DNA of 12,675 bases from an uncultured delta proteobacterium (GTDB lineage Bacteria; Myxococcota_A; Bradymonadia; REDH01), in the NCBI GenBank assembly GCA_903873545.1, contig CAIQPA010000528.1:1-12675 (forward strand). The letters run 5' to 3'. Shown in pieces: positions 1-7,026 of this stretch; the stretch's first letter is position 1; each line of letters opens with the position of its first letter. The translations under genes and the position numbers were made by a program. The notes below the pieces were generated by a model. The model did no database searches. It was given only the letters and a program-made list of their open reading frames with translations, and was not told the origin of the DNA.

Positions 1-665
1 ACGGGGAACTGCAGCGCCACGTTGCTCAGGTTCGCGTTGCCGTAGGTGAAGGCAGAGCGGGAGAGGACGGGCAGCGGGGTTCCGCCTGCGGGCGCAAAGA
101 GGCCGCCCACCTGGCCCGTGTAGGTCGGGTCTGAACCGCAAACATAGGCGGGCGGGGTTGTATCGACGGTGCCAGTATCAGTGGGCGTTGTATCGACGGT
201 GCCAGTATCAGTGGGCGTTGTATCGACGGTGCCAGTGTCAGTGGGGGTTGTGTCTACGGTGCCAGTGTCAGTGGGGGTTGTATCGACGGTGCTAGTGTCA
301 GTGGGGGTTGTATCGACGGTGCCGGTGTCTGTGGGCGTTGTGTCGACAGTCCCGGTGTCGGTAGGCGTTGTGTCGACGGTGCCGGTGTCGTCCGGCGTCG
401 TGTCTTCGATCGTCGTGTCATCGATCGTGGTGTCGGCCTGCGTCGTGTCGTCGAGCGAGCCGGAACCGTCCGCGCCTTCACCGGCGTCTGAAGCGGCATC
501 CGCGGAGCCGTCGGCGGAAGTGTCGGCCAACGGCGAACCTGTGTCGACGACGGAGCCTCCGGAGCCGCCGGAGCCCCCGCGACCCCGTGCAACAGGGGTT
601 TCGCTGCAGGCTGCGAACAGCACCAGGCAGGGTAACATGGCAGTGGCAAATCGAACCGATGTCAT
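1..665 (-). CDS. Repeat-stalk lipoprotein (3' end off the left edge)
   Basis: The first 221 residues of a probable lipoprotein are visible and the frame is still open at base 1. The N-terminus has an Arg at residue 5, a hydrophobic core and a lipobox LFAA-C with Cys20, so it should be exported, cleaved and lipidated. A Gly/Ser linker (about 28-38), an Asp/Ala/Ser-rich stretch (41-70), a DTT-every-five-residues stretch (71-92) and eight copies of DTGTVDTTPT (93-172) follow; a different, probably folded region with a Cys begins near residue 173. The low-complexity part looks like a stalk holding that domain off the membrane. The start at 665 is preferred because GGAG lies 5 nt upstream; an in-frame ATG at 710 has no such site and would bury the signal peptide. 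Function of the C-terminal domain is unknown. The gene is 71 bp downstream of the hrpB stop. Confidence 0.82.
   Translation of the reverse strand, partial: MTSVRFATAMLPCLVLFAACSETPVARGRGGSGGSGGSVVDTGSPLADTSADGSADAASDAGEGADGSGSLDDTTQADTTIDDTTIEDTTPDDTGTVDTTPTDTGTVDTTPTDTGTVDTTPTDTSTVDTTPTDTGTVDTTPTDTGTVDTTPTDTGTVDTTPTDTGTVDTTPPAYVCGSDPTYTGQVGGLFAPAGGTPLPVLSRSAFTYGNANLSNVALQFP
150..389 (-). repeat. Eight in-frame 30-bp tandem repeats encoding DTGTVDTTPT
   Basis: Eight contiguous 30-bp units occupy this stretch inside the lipoprotein gene. Units differ by a few mostly synonymous bases; one unit has Ser for Gly (DTSTV) and the last ends in Pro-Pro. The two neighbouring units within 180-239 differ by one base. 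Because 30 is divisible by three, copy-number change would keep the frame. The unit is itself a doublet of two related 5-residue halves (DTGTV and DTTPT), and 15-bp degenerate relatives (DTT spaced every five residues) lie just upstream at about 390-455. Confidence 0.93.
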
Positions 666-666
666 T

Positions 667-674
667 CTCACTCC
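667..674 (-). promoter_or_regulatory. Ribosome binding site of the lipoprotein gene
   Basis: On the minus strand GGAG (674-671) precedes the ATG at 665 by 5 nt. It decides between this ATG and an in-frame ATG at 710 that has only a pyrimidine-rich sequence before it. Confidence 0.55.
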
Positions 675-722
675 AGCGTGATCCAGCGCTCCCCTACCGC
701 AGAGTTGCATGAGGGGGAAGGG

Positions 723-750
723 CTCCGCCGGCTGAACTAGCTCGGCGGAG
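723..750 (-). terminator. Hairpin at the end of hrpB, possible weak terminator
   Basis: A perfect 8-bp inverted repeat (CTCCGCCG at 723-730 and CGGCGGAG at 743-750) encloses a 12-nt loop that contains the hrpB stop codon at 737-739. The sequence after the stem on the minus strand is pyrimidine-rich (CTTCCCCCTC) but not a T-run, so it is not a classical intrinsic terminator. It could pause transcription, protect the 3' end, or be a chance structure in GC-rich DNA. Confidence 0.3.
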
Positions 751-3232
751 GCCTCCGCTTCGGGCCGCGGCTCGCCACGGCGTTCCACGGGTCGACTGGC
801 CAGTCGTGCTTGGGGTATCGGACCCGCATCTCCTTGCGGACCTCCACGTAGGTCACATTCCAGAAGTTGCGCAGGTCGCGCGTCACCTGCTGCGGCCGGT
901 AGTTCGGCGCAAGCAGGTGCAGGACCAGCGGCACCCGACCCGAGGCCACGGTCGGGGTCTCCGGCCAGCCAAACAGTTCCTGGATGCGGACGGCAAGGAA
1001 GGGCGCAGCAGGGTTCGTGTAATCCACCGCATGCTCAGCGCCGCTGGGCACGCGCAGCTTGTCGGGCGCCTCGCGATCGAGCGCGCTCCGCTGCGGCGGC
1101 GACAGCGAGCGCATCAGGAGGTGGCCGACACGGCCGTCGCCCATCGCATCACGGTGGCGCGCCCCCATGCAGAGTTCCTCTGCCGCCTCTGCGAAGAAGC
1201 CTGCATCCCAGCTCGGCCAGTCGAGCTCGGGCATGGTTTCGCGGAGGAAGCCGACCCGCTGTAGCAGCCGCTCGTGGCCGCCCTCTGCCGCTGCCAGAAA
1301 GGAGTCTGGGTTGGCAGCAAAGGCCTTCGCCAACGCCGAAGAGGCCGCCTCGGCAGCGGCCGGCGCTGCCCGTTCCGTCAGTACGAGGTCTCGGTAGTAG
1401 GACCGCTCAAACCCCCGCACGCCGCCTGTTGCGCTGTCGAATTCACAGCTGCGCTCGGTGCGGAGCTGCGCGCTCGGAAGCCACCGCTTCTCAATGCCGT
1501 GAGCGAGATAGACCTGACTCTCCGCCCGCGCCTCGCGTCGGCCCGCATCGAGGCTTACGCAGACGAACAGCTCCGAGTGGATGACCGCACTCGACGGCGC
1601 CAGCACCACGCCGCGGCCGCCCGTCATCGCCGCACGCGGTTGGCTGGGCTCGCGGCGCCGCGCAACGCGGTCCGGCCAGCCTGCCAGCACGGCCCGCCCG
1701 AGCGCCTCCTCGTCCCCGATTCCGTCCGCCGCTGACTCCACCTTCACACGCCCCGCGACCGCCCGCTCGAGCTGCTCCGCCGCAGCAAGCAGCTGCCTCC
1801 CGCCACCGCGCGAACGCTCCCGTTCAAGCCACTCCAGCCGATCAACAATGTCTGACTCCGAGGCGTGGCGCGCGCCCTCACGGCTCCGCAGCGGGTCCCG
1901 ATCGGAGAGCAGCGCGGCGACCCGCGCGCCGACCCTCCCGCGACCCAGCCGCTGCGCTTCGATGACCATGCGGGCAATCCGCGGCGCAGCCGGCAGCGCA
2001 GCCATCACCGCACCCACCGCTGTGAGCCCGGCGCTGTCGGTAGCGCCGACCCGCTCGAGCAGCTCCAGCGACTGCTCCAGCGCCGCCGCGTCAGGTGCCT
2101 CGTACCAGCCAAACCGGCGCGGATCCGCCTCGCCCCAGGAGAGCAACGAGAGTGCCGCACCCGCCGGGTCCACGCGACGAATCTCCGGCTCCTCGAACTC
2201 CCGCATGGCCCGCTCATCGTGCTCCGACCAGAGGCGGTAGCAGGTGCCCGGGCCCGTTCGCCCCGACCGGCCCGCGCGCTGCTTCGCAGAGGCCAGCGAG
2301 ATGCGCCCCAACTCCAACCGGTCGAGCCCCGTCGCGGTGTCGAGCCGCATCACACGCGCCAGCCCCGCGTCCACCACCGCCGACACCCCCTCGACCGTGA
2401 TGGAGGTCTCGGCCACATTCGTCGCCAGCACGATCCGCCTGCGCGGGCCTGCCCGCAGCGCACGGTCCTGCTCCGCGCCGGGCAGGTCGCCGTAGAGCGG
2501 CACAAGGTCGAGCGACTGCGCAGCCGCCACAACGGAGAGCTTGTCGGCCGCGCGGCGAATCTCCTCCACGCCCGGCAGAAAGACGAGCAGGTCGCCGCTG
2601 GTCTCGCGCAGCGCCTGCGTCGCGGCCGCCTCGACCGCATGCTCCAGCTTCCGCTCTTCGGGACGGCCGAGGTGCTTGATGGTCACAGGGAAGAGGCTTC
2701 CGGCCGTGAAGACGACGGGGGCATCTCCGAGGAAGCGGGAGACGGCCTGGGTATCGAGCGTCGCCGACATGACGATGATGCGGAGGTCGGGGCGGGCGTC
2801 CTGCTGAAGCTGCCGTGCGAGAGCCAGCGCCAGGTCGGACGAGAGGTTCCGTTCGTGGAACTCGTCGAAGATCAAGGTGTTGACGCCTTCTAAGAAGGGG
2901 TCGTCGAGGAGCATCCGGACGAGCAGCCCCTCGGTCACCACCAGCAGCCGTGTCTTCGCGGAGGCCCGCCGTTCGTGCCGGATGTGGAAGCCTACCTCAT
3001 CGCCAAGCGTCCAGCCCTGCTCGCTGGCGATGCGCGCTGCGCTCGCACGGGCCGCAACGCGTCGCGGCTCGAGCATGATCAGCCGCTCGCCCTGTTTGAG
3101 CGATCGAGCGATAGCCGGCGGCACCCGCGTCGTCTTGCCGGCGCCGGGCAGCGCCTGCACAACGACATTCCGCCCCGCTGCATGATGAGCGAGGATTTCG
3201 GGGAGGACATCGTCGACGGGGAGCGCGAGCAT
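737..3232 (-). CDS. hrpB: ATP-dependent RNA helicase HrpB
   Basis: A superfamily 2 DEAH-type helicase of 831 residues, close to the family's usual length of about 800. Numbering from the chosen start: Walker A GAGKTT (30-35), motif II DEFH (123-126, the HrpB form of DEAH), motif III SAT (156-158), motif IV region VFLPG (217-221), motif V ATNVAETSIT (270-279) and motif VI QRAGRSGR (318-325). Ratchet and HrpB-specific C-terminal regions follow, with the diagnostic tail RYPKHDWPVDPWN near the end. HrpB is a cytoplasmic NTP-driven helicase; its cellular role is poorly defined in most bacteria. An upstream in-frame ATG at 3268 exists, but the ATG at 3232 is better: GAAGG lies 7 nt upstream, and the protein then begins at the conserved LPVDDVLPEIL segment. 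It starts 10 nt after the PlsC-like gene, implying one transcript. Confidence 0.95.
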   Translation of the reverse strand: MLALPVDDVLPEILAHHAAGRNVVVQALPGAGKTTRVPPAIARSLKQGERLIMLEPRRVAARASAARIASEQGWTLGDEVGFHIRHERRASAKTRLLVVTEGLLVRMLLDDPFLEGVNTLIFDEFHERNLSSDLALALARQLQQDARPDLRIIVMSATLDTQAVSRFLGDAPVVFTAGSLFPVTIKHLGRPEERKLEHAVEAAATQALRETSGDLLVFLPGVEEIRRAADKLSVVAAAQSLDLVPLYGDLPGAEQDRALRAGPRRRIVLATNVAETSITVEGVSAVVDAGLARVMRLDTATGLDRLELGRISLASAKQRAGRSGRTGPGTCYRLWSEHDERAMREFEEPEIRRVDPAGAALSLLSWGEADPRRFGWYEAPDAAALEQSLELLERVGATDSAGLTAVGAVMAALPAAPRIARMVIEAQRLGRGRVGARVAALLSDRDPLRSREGARHASESDIVDRLEWLERERSRGGGRQLLAAAEQLERAVAGRVKVESAADGIGDEEALGRAVLAGWPDRVARRREPSQPRAAMTGGRGVVLAPSSAVIHSELFVCVSLDAGRREARAESQVYLAHGIEKRWLPSAQLRTERSCEFDSATGGVRGFERSYYRDLVLTERAAPAAAEAASSALAKAFAANPDSFLAAAEGGHERLLQRVGFLRETMPELDWPSWDAGFFAEAAEELCMGARHRDAMGDGRVGHLLMRSLSPPQRSALDREAPDKLRVPSGAEHAVDYTNPAAPFLAVRIQELFGWPETPTVASGRVPLVLHLLAPNYRPQQVTRDLRNFWNVTYVEVRKEMRVRYPKHDWPVDPWNAVASRGPKRRPPPS

Positions 3233-3239
3233 CGAACTG

Positions 3240-3244
3240 CCTTC
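3240..3244 (-). promoter_or_regulatory. Ribosome binding site of hrpB
   Basis: GAAGG on the minus strand, 7 nt before the ATG at 3232. It overlaps the TGA stop of the upstream acyltransferase gene (3243-3245), which suggests translational coupling and argues against the longer start at 3268. Confidence 0.6.
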
Positions 3245-4019
3245 AGGCCGCTGGTGGCTCAGTCGCATCGAGCAGCGATACGCCGCGTATCACTGCGATC
3301 TCCTCTCGGAGCGCCTGGATGCGGGCGCGCGCCTCGGCCTTGAGCGACTCCACATCATCGAGGGTCATCCCCTGTGTGGAGATGGGCTCACCCACCTTCA
3401 CCAGCGCCCGCGTCCGACCCACCTTCCAGCTCCCCTTTGGCACCGCGTCGCGGGTGCCTCCAATCGCGATGGGCAGCACATCTGCTCCATGCTCAATGGC
3501 CAGTCGAAAGGCTCCGTCCTTGAAGGGCAGCATGGTCCCGTTGGGCGACCGCGTCCCTTCCGGAAAGACCATCACCGACATGCCCTTCTTGAGCCACTCC
3601 GCCGCAAAAGCCATCGCTACCGCCGTCGAGTTGCGCTGGCCGCGCGAAAGCGGAATGTCGCCCGCCATCCTCATGCACCAGCCGAAGAAGGGGATGGAGA
3701 AGAGCGACGACTTGCTCAGCCACTTCATCTCCCAGGGGAGGTGGCTCAGCAAGAAAGCATCGCCGTTGGACTCGTGGTTGCTCACCACCACCGCCTTGCG
3801 CGGCCGGTAGGCGGGGATCGGCTGCGCCACCGAGAAGTTCCAGTAGGGCGTCGCGGCGACGCAGAGCACCGCCATGTTCCGCCAGTACCGGCCCGTGATG
3901 TAGCGACGCGGGTCGAACAACACCGTCAGCAGAAACACGGGGATGAGCAGGATGCTTCCGACGATGATGATCGACACGGTCGACGTCCAGAAACAGAGAC
4001 TCACCAGCGTTTGCATCAT
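3243..4019 (-). CDS. plsC: PlsC-like 1-acylglycerol-3-phosphate acyltransferase
   Basis: A membrane acyltransferase of 258 residues from the chosen start, matching the usual PlsC length of about 240-260. A hydrophobic segment lies at about 9-35. The catalytic HX4D motif is NHESNGD (His82, Asp87) and the glycerol-phosphate binding motif is FPEGTRS (152-158), followed by a VLPIAIGG strand near 182. The family transfers a second acyl chain to lysophosphatidic acid, giving phosphatidic acid at the inner membrane; related members act on other acyl acceptors, so the exact substrate is inferred. The frame is open up to an ATG at 4145, but the extra 42 residues are Arg-rich and unlike the family, and would reach within 20 bp of the divergent gene. 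The paired ATGs at 4019/4016 fit better, though the ribosome site (GGA about 10 nt upstream) is weak. Transcribed with hrpB. Confidence 0.88.
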   Translation of the reverse strand: MMQTLVSLCFWTSTVSIIIVGSILLIPVFLLTVLFDPRRYITGRYWRNMAVLCVAATPYWNFSVAQPIPAYRPRKAVVVSNHESNGDAFLLSHLPWEMKWLSKSSLFSIPFFGWCMRMAGDIPLSRGQRNSTAVAMAFAAEWLKKGMSVMVFPEGTRSPNGTMLPFKDGAFRLAIEHGADVLPIAIGGTRDAVPKGSWKVGRTRALVKVGEPISTQGMTLDDVESLKAEARARIQALREEIAVIRGVSLLDATEPPAA

Positions 4020-4067
4020 CGTGTCGTCGTCCGAACCTGTCTGCGCGACGGCTTGCCGCGGATGCGC

Positions 4068-4097
4068 ACTCTGGCGCGAACCCGGATGCTCCGTCAA
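4068..4097 (-). promoter_or_regulatory. Candidate promoter for the plsC-hrpB transcript
   Basis: On the minus strand TTGACG (4097-4092, five of six matches to the -35 consensus) is followed after 18 nt by CAGAGT (4073-4068, three of six to -10). It would start transcription roughly 40 nt before the ATG at 4019, which fits the shorter start chosen for that gene. The -10 match is poor and the true promoter may use another sigma factor. Confidence 0.25.
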
Positions 4098-4100
4098 GAA

Positions 4101-4129
4101 TTGCCGTCCGCGCGGCGCGTTGTTACACC
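4101..4129 (+). promoter_or_regulatory. Weak candidate promoter for the acyl-CoA dehydrogenase operon
   Basis: TTGCCG (4101-4106) and TACACC (4124-4129) are separated by 17 nt and would give a leader of about 30 nt before the ATG at 4165. Matches to consensus are only four and three of six. The site lies back to back with the minus-strand candidate, 3 nt away. Confidence 0.18.
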
Positions 4130-4164
4130 GCCGCCGTTGCTCCATTCTCTAGCGATGGTGGAAG

Positions 4165-5340
4165 ATGTCTGGTGCCCCGTTTGACCTCTACAATCCGCGT
4201 CCCGAACACAAGCAGCTCCGGGAGACCGTCTCGAAGTGGGCCGAGGCCCATGTGGACCCGCAGGCCGACGAGGCCGACGAACACGAGAAGTTCAACGAGC
4301 CCCTCTTCCGCCGCCTCGCGACCGAGCTCGGTCTCTTCGGCGTCACCGTCTCCGAGGAAGATGGCGGCCTGGGCCTCGATGCCGTCGCCCTCACCATCAT
4401 CTGCGAAGAGCTGAGCCGCTTCGACCCCGCCTTCGCGCTCTCCTACCTGGCCCACGAAATCCTCTTCGTGAACAACTTCTACTTCTCCTCCAACGCTCGC
4501 CAGCGTGAGAAGTATCTCTCCAAGGTCATCGACGGCACCTGGATTGCCGGCATGGCGATGTCGGAGCCCGGCGCCGGCACTGACGTGCTCGGCATGACCA
4601 CCCACGCCCAGCGCGATGGCGACGACTACATCCTCAACGGCACCAAGCAGTGGATCACCAACGCCACCGTCGGTGACGCCTTCCTCGTCTATGCCAAGCT
4701 CGACCGCAGCAACCCCCGCTCCGTCACCTCCTTCATCGTCGAGCGCAGCTTCCCCGGCTTCTCCGTCGGCAAGAAGGAGAAGAAGATGGGCATGCGCCAG
4801 TCGCCCACCGCGCAGCTCATCTTTGAAGACTGCCGCGTGCCCGTCGAAAACCGCATCGGCGAAGAGGGCGGCGCCATGGTCCACATGATGCGCAACCTCG
4901 AGATCGAGCGGGTCGCACTCGGCGCCATGTCAACCGGCATCGCCATGCAGAGCCACCACATCCTCGCCAAGTATGCCATTGCCGAGCGCCAGGCCTTCGG
5001 CCAGCCGCTCAGCGCCTTCGGCCAGATGCAGCGCTTCATCGGCGAGAGCTACGCCAAGACCGAGGCCGCTCGCGCGCTCATCTACAAGGTGGCCCTCGAG
5101 ATGCACCCAGACCGCCGCAACTCGCTCGGCGCCGCAGCCGCCAAGCTGGTCGCCACGATGACCGCCGAAGAGGTCGCCCGCATGGCCATCCAGACCCTCG
5201 GCGGTTACGGCTACACCCGCGAGTATCGGGTCGAGCGCCTGCTTCGCGATGCCATCCTGCTGAGCATCGGCGGCGGCACCAACGAGGCCATGCAGAAGAA
5301 CATCACCGGCGACCTCCGGCGCGTGCACCTCTCCCGCTAG
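4165..5340 (+). CDS. Acyl-CoA dehydrogenase, isovaleryl/long-chain type
   Basis: A 391-residue flavoprotein of the usual acyl-CoA dehydrogenase length. It oxidises an acyl-CoA to the 2,3-enoyl-CoA using FAD and passes electrons to ETF. Visible hallmarks: the FAD/substrate signature MAMSEPGAGTD (130-140), NGTKQWITNA (158-167), the GMRQSPTAQLIFEDCRVP strand (209-226), AFGQPLSAFGQMQ (277-289) and LGGYGYTREYRVERLLRDA (345-363). The position that carries the catalytic Glu in medium-chain enzymes (YEGT) is Gly370 here (IGGGTNE), whereas Glu248 in LEIERV aligns with the catalytic Glu of isovaleryl-CoA dehydrogenase and long-chain enzymes. A branched or long acyl-CoA substrate is therefore more likely, but substrate cannot be fixed from sequence. 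It is first in a plus-strand operon; GGTGG before the ATG is a modest ribosome site. Confidence 0.93.
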   Translation: MSGAPFDLYNPRPEHKQLRETVSKWAEAHVDPQADEADEHEKFNEPLFRRLATELGLFGVTVSEEDGGLGLDAVALTIICEELSRFDPAFALSYLAHEILFVNNFYFSSNARQREKYLSKVIDGTWIAGMAMSEPGAGTDVLGMTTHAQRDGDDYILNGTKQWITNATVGDAFLVYAKLDRSNPRSVTSFIVERSFPGFSVGKKEKKMGMRQSPTAQLIFEDCRVPVENRIGEEGGAMVHMMRNLEIERVALGAMSTGIAMQSHHILAKYAIAERQAFGQPLSAFGQMQRFIGESYAKTEAARALIYKVALEMHPDRRNSLGAAAAKLVATMTAEEVARMAIQTLGGYGYTREYRVERLLRDAILLSIGGGTNEAMQKNITGDLRRVHLSR

Positions 5341-5349
5341 TCCGCCGCC

Positions 5350-5353
5350 GGAG
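5350..5353 (+). promoter_or_regulatory. Ribosome binding site before a GTG start
   Basis: GGAG lies 5 nt upstream of the GTG at 5359, in the 18-bp gap after the acyl-CoA dehydrogenase stop. It supports GTG initiation of the PlsB-like gene. Confidence 0.5.
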
Positions 5354-5358
5354 CCGCC

Positions 5359-7026
5359 GTGTCACTCTCAGACCTCCTCCCCGCGACGCTTCGTACCCGG
5401 TCGCCGATCTCCCGCCTCAACAACGAGCGCGAGGCCATCTGCCGCGAGGTTGTGGAGCGGGTCGCACGCCGCGTTGCCTTCGAGTCGGCCACCCGCCTCG
5501 AATACACCGTGGAGGCGCTGCTCAGCGAGGCCGCCCATGTGGAGCTCGCACGCATGGAGGAGCGCGGCCTGCCTGCCGACAAGCAGCTCTACTGGCGCAA
5601 GCTGGCCCAGACCGTCTCCCGCGCCCGCGACGAAGACAGCCTCGAAGAGCTCCGCCGGGTGAGCGAAAAGTATGCCACCGACGCCATCGGCCACTTCTCA
5701 CAGGCAGCCTACTGGCTGGCGACCGGTGTGATCCCCGCAGGCATCGCGCTCGCGCTCTCCAGCGAGGCGCGCTGGTCCATGCTCGGCGGCGGCGGCAGCC
5801 TCTCCGGGCTCGCAGACCGGGTCCGCATCGAGGGCAACATCGAGCATCTGCGCCGCCTCGCGCAGCGCGGAACGCTCGTCTTCGTGCCGACCCACTCCAG
5901 CCACATGGACAACCTCCTCATCGGCTGGGCCATCCATCACGCAGGGCTCCCCGCCGTTGCCTACGGCGCCGAAGTCAGCCTCTTCGACAACCCGCTGACC
6001 GCCGCCTTCATGCGCAACCTCGGCGCCTACCGTGTGGACCGGCGGCTCGAACACAAACTCTACAAGGTCGTCCTCACCGAGCTCTCACAGTGCCTCATTG
6101 AGCGCGGCTACCCGGGCCTCTTCTTCGCCGCCGGCAAGCGGAGCCGCACCAACCAGATTGAGCAGCAACTCAAGCTCGGACTGCTCGGCTCCGTCGTCGG
6201 CGCCTACGTCCGAAATGTGACCACCGGCATGGTCCGGCCCGAGGTCTTCGTTGTCCCGGTCGTCATCAACTACACCCATGTGCTCGAGGCCAACACGCTC
6301 ATCGAGGACCACCTCCGCCATCGCGGCAAAGGGCGCTCCATCATCGAGCAGGACGAGTTTCATCAGCCGGCCCGCGTCGCCCGTTTCATCCAAGACGCGC
6401 TCGACAAAGAGGCGCCCATCAGCCTCCGCTTCTGCAATCCCACCGATGTCTTCGGCAACGAACTCGACGAGCTCGGCCGCTCGGTCGGACCGGCGGGACA
6501 GGTGCTCGACACGAGGCGCTATCTCTGGGTCGGCGGAAAGCCGGCCATCGACCGCGATCGCGACCGCCAGTACACGCATGAGCTGGGCGGACGGCTCGTC
6601 GAGACCTTCATGCGGAACAACACGGTCTCGCCGCTCCACATCGTCTCCTTCGCGCTCTACGAGCACCTGCGACGCAAGCATGGCTCGTGGGACTTCTACG
6701 CGCTCTTCCGCTTTGCCCGCGGGCTCCGCATCTCTACCTCGGTCCTCTCCGGCGAGGTCGAAAGGCTTGCGAGGCTCCTGCGACGTGAGGCCGACGCGGG
6801 CCGTATCCGGCTCTCGCCAGAGGCCGCAGCGCTCGACCCCGTGACGCTGCTCCGAGCCGCCGCCGACGGCTGGGCGACCTACCACAAGCCGGCTGTCGCC
6901 GAACTCGTCGAGGGTTATGTGCAGGTGAGCGAGCCGCAGCTGGTCTACTTCTATGGCAACCGCCTGCGGGGATATGGGCTCGAGAACGAGCTGGCCGAAG
7001 GCACGGGAGGGTACGGCCATGGCTGA
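5359..7026 (+). CDS. PlsB-like glycerol-3-phosphate acyltransferase
   Basis: A 555-residue acyltransferase with a long helical N-terminal region (about 20-110), a hydrophobic stretch at about 115-133 and an acyltransferase core. The catalytic motif HSSHMD gives HX4D (His179, Asp184). The core continues through NPLTAAFMRNLGAYRVDR (211-228) and FFAAGKRSR (255-263), which sits where PlsB has FVEGGRSR; the Glu is Ala258. A C-terminal domain of about 200 residues resembles that of PlsB-family proteins. The family attaches the first acyl chain to glycerol-3-phosphate at the membrane. Start is GTG, 18 nt after the dehydrogenase stop, with GGAG before it; its end overlaps the next gene by 8 nt. Substrate (glycerol-3-phosphate or another acceptor) is inferred from family resemblance and from the GpsA-like neighbour. 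Confidence 0.87.
   Translation: MSLSDLLPATLRTRSPISRLNNEREAICREVVERVARRVAFESATRLEYTVEALLSEAAHVELARMEERGLPADKQLYWRKLAQTVSRARDEDSLEELRRVSEKYATDAIGHFSQAAYWLATGVIPAGIALALSSEARWSMLGGGGSLSGLADRVRIEGNIEHLRRLAQRGTLVFVPTHSSHMDNLLIGWAIHHAGLPAVAYGAEVSLFDNPLTAAFMRNLGAYRVDRRLEHKLYKVVLTELSQCLIERGYPGLFFAAGKRSRTNQIEQQLKLGLLGSVVGAYVRNVTTGMVRPEVFVVPVVINYTHVLEANTLIEDHLRHRGKGRSIIEQDEFHQPARVARFIQDALDKEAPISLRFCNPTDVFGNELDELGRSVGPAGQVLDTRRYLWVGGKPAIDRDRDRQYTHELGGRLVETFMRNNTVSPLHIVSFALYEHLRRKHGSWDFYALFRFARGLRISTSVLSGEVERLARLLRREADAGRIRLSPEAAALDPVTLLRAAADGWATYHKPAVAELVEGYVQVSEPQLVYFYGNRLRGYGLENELAEGTGGYGHG
7005..7010 (+). promoter_or_regulatory. Ribosome binding site of the GpsA-like gene
   Basis: GGGAGG, 8 nt before the ATG at 7019, inside the last codons of the PlsB-like gene. 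It decides the start: an in-frame upstream ATG at 6953 would add 22 residues before the nucleotide-binding fold and lacks such a site. Confidence 0.7.

Noticed and set aside
150..389. CRISPR-like periodicity
   Set aside because: The 30-bp units are directly adjacent with no unique spacers and are in frame in a coding sequence, so this is a coding minisatellite.
169..681. Plus-strand open frame of 170 codons with VSVGVVSTVP repeats
   Set aside because: It is the antisense image of the minus-strand lipoprotein repeats. The minus strand has a lipobox signal peptide, a ribosome site and sensible Asp/Thr stalk composition; this strand has none.
1865..2893. Long plus-strand open frame opposite hrpB
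   Set aside because: It is antisense to the conserved helicase motifs, Arg-rich and low in structure, which is typical of shadow frames in GC-rich DNA.
4020..4145. 42-residue N-terminal extension of the PlsC-like protein
   Set aside because: The extension is Arg-rich and unlike the family, and contains the best -35-like box for this gene. The membrane segment begins right after the paired Met at 4019/4016.
6953..7018. Longer start for the GpsA-like gene
   Set aside because: It adds 22 residues with no family resemblance before the Rossmann fold, while GGGAGG is placed correctly for the ATG at 7019.
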